The notes beneath the pieces were generated by a model. The model made no database searches. It was not told the origin of the DNA and saw only the letters and a list, made by a program, of their open reading frames with translations. Position numbers and translations under genes: made by a program. From Eutypa lata (taxonomy: Eukaryota; Ascomycota; Sordariomycetes; Xylariales; Diatrypaceae): DNA of 64,000 nucleotides. Positions 50,474-61,200 of this stretch are shown in pieces (position 1 is the first letter of the stretch; the number at the start of each line of letters is the position of its first letter). Where the stretch lies: positions 2,046,001 to 2,110,000 of the forward strand of contig JAKULF010000003.1 in NCBI GenBank assembly GCA_022661535.1, read 5' to 3'.

Positions 50474-52562
50474 ATGCCTGCCGGTAAGATAACGTCAACC
50501 CTGACTGGGAGACGTCGCAGGACTCATTCCACGGCTAGTATGTCAGCCATAAACATCTCCTCTTGTGCTATATAAAGTCAGTCAGTCGAAATGGTCGCTA
50601 ACTTGGACATGTATGGATAAATAGGCAATGCATCTTCTGCAGACGGAACCGTCGGCGAGGGACAAGATGATAGCACCACTGTTGAGCCCGAACAGGGCAG
50701 TGGTATGTATGCCTACCCTCATGGCTTCTAACTTCCCATACATAGAATATATAAATCCAGAGTATATCTGACCTCTCCGACGTAGTGCTCATGCATATCA
50801 TATCACAATTAAGACCTGGTGCCGATCTTAGCCGGGTCGTATTACCTACCTTCATACTCGAGCCTCGAAGCATGTTAGAACGTATCACAAACTTCATGTG
50901 TCATCCCGAAATGCTCCTGTCCATCCCGGAACTCGACGATCCCGTCCAGCGCTTCGTCTCCGTTGTCAAGTTCTATCTTAGCGGCTGGCATATCAGACCA
51001 CCGTACGTATATTCCTGTCCCAGCTTAGCCGACTCCAACTAAAGTATTTATATGCAGTGGCGTCAAGAAGCCCCTGAACCCGATATTGGGCGAGATTTAC
51101 ACATGCTACTGGGACCTACCCGACGGCAAACGAGCGTATTACGTCTCGGAACAGACGTCACACCACCCGCCCAAGTCAAGCTACTTCTACGAAGCGCCCC
51201 ACCATCATATCCGCATAGACGGTACTCTTAAGCCTAGGAGCAAGTTTTTGGGCAACTCCGCCGCGAGTTTGATGGAGGGTATTGCTGTGCTTACCTTGAC
51301 AAATAGAGGAAAGGATCCTAAGAAGGGCGAGAGATAGTATGCTGAAATGCCATCCGTATGCTTGACATTGTGTGTGATACTAACAGTCCGCGCAGTTACC
51401 TAACACAGCCTAACATGTACGCACGAGGGATATTACTCGGCCCCATGAAATATGAGCTTGGAGATCACAGCGTCGTGAGATGTCCGGAGCTGGGTCTCAC
51501 CGCGGATATCGAGTTCAAGATGAAAGGCTGGGTCGGCGGGACGTACAACGCCATTGGCGGTGTAATAAAGAATGACCAGACTGGGCAGCAGCTGTTCGAG
51601 TTGTCTGGGTTATGGAGCGAGGAGATGTTCATCAAGGATCTGAGGGTCGGTGGTTCTATCACTGTCTGGTACCGTGAAAAAAATGCTAACGTGGTAACAG
51701 ACTCACCAAAAAGAAATGTTTTTCAACGCCTTGAGGGAGAGGCCTTCTGAGCCACAAGTGCGTCCGCTGGAAGAACAAGATGAGAGAGAATCCGTGAGGT
51801 TATGGCAGAAGACGGCCAAAGCCGTGAAGGAGAACAACCATCAATTGGCAACAGACGAAAAGACCAAAATAGAGGATATGCAGAGAGAAGAGGCGGCCAA
51901 GAGGGCAGAAGATGGGGTAGAATGGCATCCTCGGTTGTTTAGACGGGTAAAGGGCGGCCCGGGAGGTGTAGACGAAGGCATGGAAGACTTGGAGTGGATA
52001 ATTAACCATAAGATGTGAGTCCCGATCCTAAATAGCTTTTCTAAATGCATTCGCCTTCCCCCTTTTGTTTGTGCGAATGCTGATAAGAATGAATCCTCAA
52101 CGTAGAGACGGGTCCACGCCCGAGAAGATCACCGAACAGGTCATGAACATCTACCCCATTATCCCGGGCCAGAAGGTGAGCGAGCGGAACTTCATCCCTC
52201 CACGCATGTCATCATCATCGGCCAGAGATGTGCTTACGGCTGGGAAGCCGGCGGCAACAGCGGCCTCCAATGACAACGGTGGCGGCGCCGACCTGATCGA
52301 TTTCGGCCAGGACGACGATGTTCCCGAGCCTGCCGCCGTCCCCGCTACCACCACTGGAACCACGACGACAGGCAGCCAGGATATCTCAGACATGCTACAG
52401 GCCACCGGCACGGACGCCATCGGTGCCGAGGGTCCGCTCATCGACTTCACCAGCGATATGAAGCAGGATCTGCCGAAACCCAAGGCTCAGGGGCAAAATC
52501 CTCCCCCGGATATGAAGAGAGCCGGAAGTAGCAATGACGCCTTCTTCGATGCTCGGGAATGA
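50474..52562 (+). CDS. Oxysterol-binding protein-related lipid transfer protein (Osh/KES1-like)
   Basis: Sterol/phosphoinositide exchanger of membrane contact sites and the Golgi by family. Exons 50474-50483 (10 nt), 50643-50702, 50786-51002, 51058-51336, 51396-51645, 51701-52014 and 52106-52562 give 528 residues. Each junction restores a conserved ORD segment: PTFILEPRSMLERITNF near 44-60, GVKKPLNPILGEIY around 97-110, the OSBP fingerprint EQTSHHPP at 127-134, then YYLTQPNMYARGILLG and HQKEMFFNALRE. The consensus fingerprint is EQVSHHPP, so Val is Thr here. No PH, ankyrin or GOLD domain precedes the ORD, making it a short Osh4-like form. A disordered C-terminal tail rich in Asp, Gly, Thr and Pro (about 400-528) follows, with LIDF-type short motifs twice. 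Intron 5 needs the weak donor GTCGGT. Confidence 0.88.
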
Positions 52563-52751
52563 CGGATGTCGAAACCTTTTATCTGCTTCTGATGGGAGGG
52601 GCTCTCCTCAATATTAAGAGGGCGTTTGACGTGGGCAACTACCGGAAAGATTTGCTTCTTTTATTCTTGAGAGACAAAGAGAGAAATGTAGAAGGGAGAG
52701 GCCATCTAGATAGATACGGATGGCATTGGCATTGGGACTAGCATTAATACT

Positions 52752-52777
52752 AGCAAAGCAAAGCAAAGCAAAGCAAA
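52752..52777. repeat. GCAAA pentanucleotide microsatellite
   Basis: Five tandem AGCAA/GCAAA units in the 3' region of the OSBP gene. Confidence 0.88.
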
Positions 52778-53201
52778 ACTGCGATAAAGCACAATATAGT
52801 GCTGTAGCGCGTGGCTTCACGTCAGGTCACACACTACATTACATCGATCTTCATTTAGGTATACCGCGCAAAGCAAAGTAGAACATGGATTGTAACTGAC
52901 TGGTTGACTATGTAATAAAGGACGACCTGTGTAGGAGAGTATAGAGGTTTAGGGGTGGGCTAATTCCCTGGTTAGTATACGATCTCTGTCATCTTCACAT
53001 CACTAATATTCTGCTACGAGAACCAGCCTGCCCTAAGTATTAGTTAGGGATAAGTGTGAGGGAAGAAATCCAGCGTCACTCATTGACAAATAATCACATT
53101 ATCGAGCGGGATTTCATATGCATCTACCGCACCACTCCTCGTAATTTCCACCATTAAGATGCTAGCTAGTATACATACGTACGCAAGACATACACGAATA
53201 C

Positions 53202-53219
53202 TGTGTGTGTGTGTGTGTG
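53202..53219. repeat. TG dinucleotide microsatellite
   Basis: Nine perfect TG units in gene-free DNA. Confidence 0.88.
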
Positions 53220-53976
53220 GAGATCGATGGAAACACCCCCTGAACTGAAGAATAAACTTGAATCACGACCGCCCAACCAACGCCGAATGCTCGAGGCCCT
53301 TAAATGAAGGGGGCTGGAATGAAAAATACCTAAGAAACAACTAACAGGCAAACAAGCCCCTCCCGAGCCTTATCCATTATTCGTTTTCTTCCTACAACTT
53401 CTTCGTTTTCTATAGAATCAAGTTCCCATCGCATCTGAACTGCTACTCCAGGCGGGGGTTACGTCGGGAGTTCATGACGTCTTTGGTTTTGATGTTGGGT
53501 TTTTTTTCTTCTTTTTCCCTGTGTGTGTTTTGAGAAGTTGTTGATGGCCTTTGTTGTCAGTCTTCTGTGGCTCCTTCTGGCTGCCCCTTTTCGTTATCTG
53601 GAGAACGGAGAGCTCCAAATAGGTAAAACAGCTGGTCCTCCCTATTCATGATTATGATGATGGGCGCTTGGGTCGGTCCACATAAAAAGAATCGGTACGT
53701 CGGACTCGTTTTCGCGGACACATAGTATCATCAATAGTAGAGAACGGTAGTTGCCATGGAACGGATGTGTTCAATTTCCCTCCTCCTTCCCTGCCCAGCA
53801 CGCATTTCCGAATCGATCAGTGTTGATCCCGCCATGTGCTCATCATCCCTCAAGACAGCATCCTTCCGATGCTCTATCCAGTGTGCCAAGGGATCAATCC
53901 ATCTCGAAATCCCCCCCCCATCCTCCCAAGTAAAGCGAGATAGGCATAAGAGAAAGAGAAAAAAAAGGGCTGTAAT

Positions 53977-54606
53977 CTAATAACGGCGGCGCGTAGGCTC
54001 CGGGCTCGGGCTACGGCTAGCACTCTTCTCGTCGCGGCCGCGCATGCGAAGCCACTTCTTAGTGGAGAGAAGGAGCTCGCGCTCGAGGTCGGGCGAGGGG
54101 TTCTTGCGGTGGATGAAGTTGCAGAAGCCGCCGCGGACGCAGCCCTCGCCGCTGTTGAGGCGGCAGCAGGCCTCGCGGAAGTCGGTGACGGGGCTCAGCT
54201 CGCAGTAGATGGGCCTTCCGGCGTACCAGCGCGAGTTGAGCTCGTCGCAGGCGCGCTGGGCCGAGTCCTCGTACTTGAAGCGCGCGTAGACGTTGCCCAC
54301 CAGGTGGTCGTTGGTGTTGTCGCAGACCACGAGCTCCTCGAGCTCCCCGTACCGGCACAGCTCGCACCACAGGTCCTCGTAGAAGGCGTCGAAGTGGTTC
54401 GCGCACTGCTCCGGCGTCAGCCGCGCCTTCGCGTCGTGCGCCGGGTTCTGGTACATGCTCGGCAGCAGGATCGTCTGGCTGTACGAGGGCTTCACGTGCT
54501 TCCGCGAGCACCGGTCCCCGTGCCGGCACGCCCCGATCTTGTAGTAGAACGAGCAGTTCACCTTGTCCTGCTCCGTCCCGAAGATGGAGGCGAGGAAGTT
54601 CGCCAT
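53977..54606 (-). CDS. Splicing factor U2AF small subunit (U2AF35/U2AF23)
   Basis: Nuclear pre-mRNA splicing factor that reads the AG of the 3' splice site and pairs with the large U2AF subunit. A single uninterrupted frame of 209 residues. Seen: first CCCH zinc finger C18-x8-C27-x5-C33-x3-H37; the UHM/RRM-like domain from about 42 to 146, including HFDAFYEDLWCELCRYGELEE; second CCCH finger C148-x7-C156-x5-C162-x3-H166; and a short basic Ser/Arg/Pro tail (SRSPSPEPTRRR). Ser34 in the first finger sits at the position equivalent to human U2AF1 S34. Length is close to the fission-yeast subunit. The gene has no intron in the coding region. It converges with the OSBP gene. The GC-rich body makes long antisense shadow frames. 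Confidence 0.95.
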   Translation of the reverse strand: MANFLASIFGTEQDKVNCSFYYKIGACRHGDRCSRKHVKPSYSQTILLPSMYQNPAHDAKARLTPEQCANHFDAFYEDLWCELCRYGELEELVVCDNTNDHLVGNVYARFKYEDSAQRACDELNSRWYAGRPIYCELSPVTDFREACCRLNSGEGCVRGGFCNFIHRKNPSPDLERELLLSTKKWLRMRGRDEKSASRSPSPEPTRRRY

Positions 54607-55271
54607 TTTTTTTTCTTTTTTAATTGAAAGGAGCGGGAGTTTTATGCGGTCGTCTTTTTTTTTATTGCCCCCCTATGTCTGTTTATCTATCGCTTGCTTC
54701 CTTCCCGCGTGTCTTGTTGTGTTGTGTTGTGTCGTGTCGTGTGTAGTGTAACGTAGCGTAGCGTGTCTTACTTGGTAGTGCTTCGTGTGTGTCGCGAGTG
54801 ATGGGATGCGATGATATTCGTCGGGGATTCGCGATCGTCGATGAATCAATTGTTTCGTTGCGCGTTCCGATCTGGGTTTGCGGTCACCTCGTTATTGTCG
54901 TCGTCGAGATTCCGAGATATTGTTTGCAGAAGGAGGCAGGAAGGCGAGGCGATTGGAAATTTGTTTGTATGGAAGCAACTAACTAGGCAAGGCTGAAATG
55001 GGGCAAGTGGCTGACCAATCATTCGACGGCGGAGAATTGGCTTTGTGGCGAAGTTCAGCCACATCTAGATTCTTCTACAAGTAGATTATGTAATAACACA
55101 ACCTCATTTCATATTGCTAGACAGTCACCAGGTCACTTCCGGTAGACAACGAAGCTGTAGTTAGGAAAAGACAATTCTATACAAAAGCTATTCTGATACA
55201 CTATGAAAGAAAAAAGAAAAAAGCAATTGAGTAATTCTAGCTAATTTGGCGTAACGAGTTAGCCTATCTAT
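54607..55271. other. Region between U2AF promoter and kinase-like gene 3' end
   Basis: The first part is the U2AF promoter/leader on the minus strand, with a T-rich tract directly upstream of the start and GTGTT/GTGTC repeats near 54715-54745. The rest is ordinary intergenic DNA. No gene is seen. Confidence 0.55.
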
Positions 55272-56324
55272 CTAATAGACATTATTATCGAATTCCAATT
55301 TTTTAGTTATGCTCTTATAGCTTTCCTTCACACCTTCACCCCCAAACTGATCCAGAAGCCACTGCTGCCGCAGCTTGGGATACTTGAACCACTCATCTGG
55401 GATCCAGCCTGCAAAATCGGGGAAGCAATCACCCCACCAGGTTTGAATGGGGTTTTGTGGTTTCTCGGGCTTTGGAGAATAGCCGTCGGCCGTCCTCTCC
55501 CAAACGATTGAGCTGTTGTAGTCGATGAGTACCACGCGTGGTATGTCACCTGTAAGGCCAACCCCCTGAGGAACGAGCATGATATTGCGAGGCACAAAAT
55601 CTCCCTGGCCCACCCCGATCTGCACCATTCTCGAGACTTCGTGTAAAAGCTTGGCGAACACCGCGAGCCTGAATTGCTCCGTGTGATGAACGTTGTTGCG
55701 TGGTGAGTATAATAAAGATGACATTGATGGCCCATCTAGATGCTCGACTAGGACGAGTCGGACAGGTCTATCCGTTGTTACGCCACCATCCTGTTTGGAT
55801 GGAAGAGTAAAGGTCCAGGAACCGAAATATTCAGGCGCGAACGCGCCGTTTAGTCGCCCGTCAGCTTGGAGGCACTCATACGCAGCAGCCTCACGGCTAT
55901 AATCTTCGTCGGCGCTCCAGACCGCATCTAGAGGCTCGTCATCAAACATTCCACCGTCGAACGGATAATAGAGGGCATCGTAAATCTTAGCAACAGCCTG
56001 GTATGTCTCCCCAGCGCCGTGCGGTGCAACACTGCAAAGCATTAGTTGGGCTCCTCTTCTATTTCCGATCGCTATCCCCTTGATAAAGGCGAGTTCAGCC
56101 TCGATTGGGTGTTGTGGATCAGCCGTATTTAAAGGAGGGTATTCTAGCACATGTTGACGGCGAGACACCCCTTTAAGCCAGGAATCTGGAACGTGCAGTC
56201 GATTTCCGGGTCCATATATGTTGCCGAATGGAGGTGGAGGGTTGTGGGATTTGATTATTGCCTTGAAGTCTTTAGTGTATGGGAATTTAGGCATATTTTG
56301 ATCTAAATGAGGCTCCCTGGACAT
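55272..56324 (-). CDS. Protein-kinase-like (PKL fold) protein, divergent
   Basis: Single-exon frame of 350 residues. Visible kinase-fold landmarks are VAKIYD with Lys113 (ATP-binding Lys), EAAAYE near 146-150 (candidate helix-C Glu), a hinge-like LVLVEHLDG at 190-198, and the catalytic-loop equivalent GQGDFVPRN with Asp242 and Asn247. The metal-binding LIDYN with Asp268 replaces DFG. The HRD motif is replaced by G-x-G-D, as in aminoglycoside-phosphotransferase/choline-kinase-like and other atypical fungal kinases. The N-terminus up to about residue 70 is Pro-rich and unassigned. Met11 is an alternative start. Substrate is unknown. It is transcribed away from the PD-(D/E)XK-like gene 0.9 kb upstream and lies near a RIP block, which suggests accessory content. 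Catalytic activity looks possible because the key Lys and Asp residues are present. Confidence 0.75.
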   Translation of the reverse strand: MSREPHLDQNMPKFPYTKDFKAIIKSHNPPPPFGNIYGPGNRLHVPDSWLKGVSRRQHVLEYPPLNTADPQHPIEAELAFIKGIAIGNRRGAQLMLCSVAPHGAGETYQAVAKIYDALYYPFDGGMFDDEPLDAVWSADEDYSREAAAYECLQADGRLNGAFAPEYFGSWTFTLPSKQDGGVTTDRPVRLVLVEHLDGPSMSSLLYSPRNNVHHTEQFRLAVFAKLLHEVSRMVQIGVGQGDFVPRNIMLVPQGVGLTGDIPRVVLIDYNSSIVWERTADGYSPKPEKPQNPIQTWWGDCFPDFAGWIPDEWFKYPKLRQQWLLDQFGGEGVKESYKSITKKLEFDNNVY

Positions 56325-57229
56325 CTTGATATCGGTCTGCGTCGCTTGTCACACGAATGGGCGTTAATGGATAATTGGGCTTAGGTCTAGGAAAGATTAC
56401 TCCAAAGAAAATGCTGGCTTAGTGAGTTTCAAAGGAGACAGAGTAGAATGGGAAAATAGATTAGTTTATATATGTACTTATGAGGGTCATGATGGCTGAG
56501 AACTGCATTCTAGCTGGTTGTTGGATAATAATCTGTTGGTCCTGTAAGATCAACAGGCGTCAGAAAGTTGGTGACGAATGCAGCTATATTAGACCCACCT
56601 ATAGGCTTCTACTTAGCATCACGATCCACATCAAGAACCTATTCCGGCGTTATGATCGCATGTGATGGTCAGCCCCATGCAACGCTGCACGCTAACCGTA
56701 TGTTATAGGACGAGTCAGCTTCTACAACAAAGCATCATGGATTTTCCTGGGCCAGAAATATTGGTATTTTTGACTGTAGTCAAGGCAAGCTGTCATGGCT
56801 GTTGGAACGAGATTGGAATGAAAAACTGCGCCGCATTTGTTAGAGCATTCCGCCCATCATGAACTAATGTTGCAGTAACTATCAAACCTTTATCTATCAC
56901 ACCAACGCTACTAAGAGTATGGCTTCTTTGTTGATCCACGAAGCGATCTAATACTCTGTAAATGAGTTGGAACTAGGTCTTCATTGTCTAAGTGTCGCGA
57001 CTATGCCTCAAGAACATTCTTCAATATGTGGTACTACTAACCTCCAACTTTTTGCTGAAACTAAACACGACAACTAGGAATATAAGTATAAGTGTAAATC
57101 GTGTCTAAATATTCATGGCTCTTTTATTTCATCAGCTCCAGAGTTATCTGAAACACCTAAGTCCTTCTCATCCTCCCTAGGCGTTATATCTTTAGTTGAA
57201 TTACAGGAATTCAAGAATCGTTCTAGAAA
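56325..57229. other. Divergent intergenic region between kinase-like and nuclease-like genes
   Basis: About 0.9 kb shared upstream region. Short plus-strand frames at 56480-56862 have no domain. No inverted or direct repeats were noticed. Confidence 0.5.
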
Positions 57230-58045
57230 ATGTCGAATCCTAGGGATACTGAACCCCTTGTGTCTATTCTAGAAAGCTTCGACAAATTCCCTCCGCAGTA
57301 TCTCCGCCTCCAGGACCAGCAGAACCCTCAAGCATCAATTTCTGGCCAGAGTGTCCTCCGTCAGGAACCCCCTGCTTTTGCTATCAAACAAGACCATGAA
57401 TATTGGATTAGGCTTAGTAATGAGGTTTTGAATGACCCCAATATCCAGAAAATCTTGAGGGAAGAGTACATATCTAAGAGAGACCCCTCAACCCGCCATT
57501 TTAACGAAGCCGACGTTGTCGCTAGCATCATGCCATACCTCATGTATCCCGTCTTTCGGGCAATGTGGGCGAAGTATGGGGATGAGTTCGGACGCAGGTT
57601 AGAGATGTATCATGATCATGTCAAAGGCGACATGACTTTTGGTTACGGAAAGCTTGATAAAGGAATCCCTCATGCTGTGCTCGAAATGAAGAGACGCGGT
57701 GTTATTAGACCACATCAGTTTGAAGATGCACAGCGCTGGAGTCTGCATGATTCAGAGAATCCAAATACGACGGAGAGACAGAAGCAGGTTGAAATCGCCA
57801 AAATTCTTAAAGAGGCAAAAGAAAACGGCAAGACGTCGCCATCTCACGAAACGACCTTATTTGAGGGGAATGCGTTAAAGCTTGTGAAACAGGCTTCTGC
57901 TTATGCGGTGAAATACGGGGTTCAATTTGTTGGACTTTGCGATTATGACTACTTGGTCTTGCTAAGATTTCCACTACTTGCAAAAGACGATCGTGGTGAT
58001 TATATAATAGGGTCATATTGCCACGTCACTATCTGTAGGATCTAG
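57230..58045 (+). CDS. PD-(D/E)XK nuclease-like fungal protein, possibly truncated or frameshifted
   Basis: Open frame of 271 residues. Seen: an acidic Asp134 (KGDMTFGYG), then HAVLEMKRRG with Glu152-x-Lys154, then KQASAYAVKYG with Gln221. This is the order D...ExK...QxxxY found in restriction-endonuclease-fold proteins. The following VQFVGLCDYDYLVLLRF resembles the closing strands of a fungal family I recognise only generically. The frame stops at 58045 in sequence lacking the expected helical end. A second register from 58039 (DLVERREFIAIII...) runs on to 58257, and no intron of plausible size joins the two, so a frameshift is likely. The RIP block begins about 200 bp downstream. Role unknown; DNA cleavage is inference from fold residues. 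Confidence 0.6.
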   Translation: MSNPRDTEPLVSILESFDKFPPQYLRLQDQQNPQASISGQSVLRQEPPAFAIKQDHEYWIRLSNEVLNDPNIQKILREEYISKRDPSTRHFNEADVVASIMPYLMYPVFRAMWAKYGDEFGRRLEMYHDHVKGDMTFGYGKLDKGIPHAVLEMKRRGVIRPHQFEDAQRWSLHDSENPNTTERQKQVEIAKILKEAKENGKTSPSHETTLFEGNALKLVKQASAYAVKYGVQFVGLCDYDYLVLLRFPLLAKDDRGDYIIGSYCHVTICRI

Positions 58046-58254
58046 TGGAACGCAGGGAATTTATAGCAATTATAATACAGTTGTTGATAATATTCTCGTT
58101 ACAGGATGACCTAGATCTAAAGGACCTGAAGGTCCTATATATATTAATTACAGGACGCATTGATTACCTACCATATTCGTATTTGCATGAAGTTATCGTT
58201 AAACGTATATATCACTTAGGTGTATGGATCTTTAGGATTAACAAAATGGCTAGA
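58046..58254 (+). pseudogene. Probable out-of-frame 3' remnant of the nuclease-like gene
   Basis: Continues in a different register from the upstream frame: DLVERREFIAIIIQLL, then DDLDLKDLKVLYILI. The composition is increasingly A/T and Ile-rich, as if mutation from the neighbouring AT block had spread into it. It is supported only by position and by helical character. Confidence 0.35.
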
Positions 58255-61200
58255 TAAAGTTAGTTATTTATAAGAAATTAATTTATAAAATTTTAAACCT
58301 TTTTTTAAAATAATAACTTTAATTATAAAAAGTTATAAAAAGATTTATAAAATTATATATAAAGATATTATAATAATTTATTTTTTAATTATATTTATTA
58401 TAAAATTTAATTTAATAATTTATTTTTAAAAGTTACGTTTATTATATAAAATAATATTTAATAATTTATTTTAAAGATTATATTTATTTAATATAAATAA
58501 ATAAAAAAAATTATTTCTTTTTAATTTAATAAATAATAAAACTTATTATAAAAAAAAGTTATTTTATTATATATATAATTAAAACTTTTTATAAAATAAA
58601 AATAATTATTATTAATTAAATATTAATAATTTTTAAATTTTTTATTAATTTAATAAATAAAAGTTTTAAAAATAATTTAATTAAGTAATTTATTAATTAA
58701 TTAATATTATTAACGTAATTTATAATAATTTATTTATTAATTATAATAAATTTATTATAATAAAAAAATAAATTTATATATTTTATTTTTTTATAAAATT
58801 TAAATTTTTTATTAATTTTTATAATATTAATATTATTATAAAATATAATAAATAATTTAATATTATAATTTAAGTTTAAAATATTATTTTAATATTAAAA
58901 TATATTATTTAAATATATAACTTTTTTAAAAGCTTTTTATAATATTATATATTTAACTTTATAATTATTAAATATTATAACTTTTAAAATTTATAAAATT
59001 TAATTTATAAAATTAAATACTTTTAAATCTTTTAAATTAATAATATAAACTTTTATTAATTTTTTTAATTTAAATTATTTATTTAATCGAAATTTAAATA
59101 TATTATTAAAATTAAATCGTTTTTATAATTATATATAATTTTTAAATTAAAATATTAAAAAAAATATTTTTATAATTTATTTAATTAAATAAAATAATTA
59201 AAACTTAAATTAATTATAAATTTAATTAATAAATATATATTAAAGATAATATTAAATTTAATTTTTAAAGTTAAATATAATAATAATTTTATTTATTATT
59301 AATATTTATTAATTTCGTTTTTTAAAGTTTAATTTTTAATTTTTATTAATTTAACTTTAAAATTAATAAAGATATTAATATAAATAATTTTTTTATTATT
59401 ATATATATTAAATCGTTATAATAATTTTTTAATATAACGCTTTTATTAAATTTTAATAACTTTAATAATACGATTTATTTTTATATTATTTTTTAAATAA
59501 ATAATTATAAAGTTTATTTTATTAAACTTTATTTTATTTATAAAAACTTTAATTAATTAATTTATAATAACTTTTATAAAATTAATTATAAATAAATCGT
59601 TTATATAATAAATAATTATAATAATAATTTAATTATTAATAAAAACTTTTTTATTATATAAAAATATAATAAATTTTTATATTTTAAATATTTTAATTAA
59701 ATATTTATATTATAATTTAAATAATTATTTTAAATTATATAAAATTTTATTTAACTTAATTATTTTATTTTATTTAATAACTTTAAAATATTAACTTTTA
59801 AAAAATTATATATAAATTTTTTAATTTATATTAAAATATATAAACGCGTTTTATACGTTAAATTAAATTATTTTTTATTTTTTATTTATTATTATAATTA
59901 ATATAAAATGTTAAATTTTAAGTTTAACGATTATATTAAAGGTTTTTAAATAATTAACTTTTAATTATTATATATATTTTTAAACGATAAATTTTATTTT
60001 ATAATATATAGTTTTTTTTATATTAATTATTTAATTAAATTTAATATTTAATATATTAATAATAAGTTTTATTTTAAATAATTATTAAGTTTTTATAATA
60101 ATTTTATTTAATAATAAATTAATAATTTTATAAATATTTAAATTTTTTAATTTTTTAATTTTAATATTATAAATTTTTATTTATAATTTAAAATTAAAAA
60201 CTTATAAAATATTACTTTATATATTAAGTTTTTTTTCGTTAATTATATTTTATATATTTATTAAATTTAATATAAAAAAATATTTATAAATTTTAAAAAT
60301 TAATAAAAAAAAGCTTAATTTAATTTAATAAATTTAAGCTTTTCGTATATTAAAAATAACTTTTTTTTTATATAAATCGCTTTTAATTTTTATAACGTTT
60401 TTTTAAATAATTAATTAACGAAAATACGTATTAAAAAAATAATTAAATTATAATATTTTAAATTAAATAAAAATTATAAATATATATATATTATTATTAT
60501 AACTTTTATTAAAAATAATTTTCTTTTAATTAAAATCGAAAAAACTTCGTATATTAAATTTATTTTATTTAAATGCTTTTATAATTAATATATTATTAAT
60601 ATAATTTTAATTATTTTAAAAAAAGTCGTTTAAAAATAATATTATATAATAAAAACTCGAAATATTATTATTTTAATAATATAATAAATAATTATAATAT
60701 ATCGAAAAAAAAAACGTTTAAATAAACTTATATAAATTATTTATTTAAACGATTATTTAATTCGTATATTATTATTATTATTTTAATTAAAAAAATTATA
60801 ACGCTTTAAGCTTTTTTTATATAATATTACTTTTAAATAAATTTTTTCGAAATAATTAAAGTAATAATAATAATATACGAATTAAATAATCGTTTAAATA
60901 AATAACTTACGTAAATTTATTTAAACGTTTTTTTTAATATATTATAATTATTTATTATATTATTAAAATTATAACGTTTTAAGCTTTTATTATATAATGT
61001 TATTTTTAAACGACTTTTTACGAAATAATTAAAGTTATATTAATAATATATTAATTATAAAAGCGTTTAAATAAAATATTTTAATATTTATAAATTTTCG
61101 AACTTTAAATTAAAACGACTTATTTTCTTTTAAATTTATAATAATAATAATATATATATTTATAATCTTTATTTAATTTTATATTTAATAATATATTTAA

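Larger units (their letters stand above)
52563..53976. other. Convergent 3' region between OSBP and U2AF genes
   Basis: Contains a GCAAA pentanucleotide array at 52752-52777, just after the OSBP stop, and a TG microsatellite at 53202-53219. No gene is supported. Confidence 0.6.

Noticed and set aside
54059..54627. Open frames of 156 and 172 codons over the U2AF locus
   Set aside because: Off-frame shadows of the GC-rich U2AF coding sequence; composition is Arg/Ala/Val-biased with no domain.
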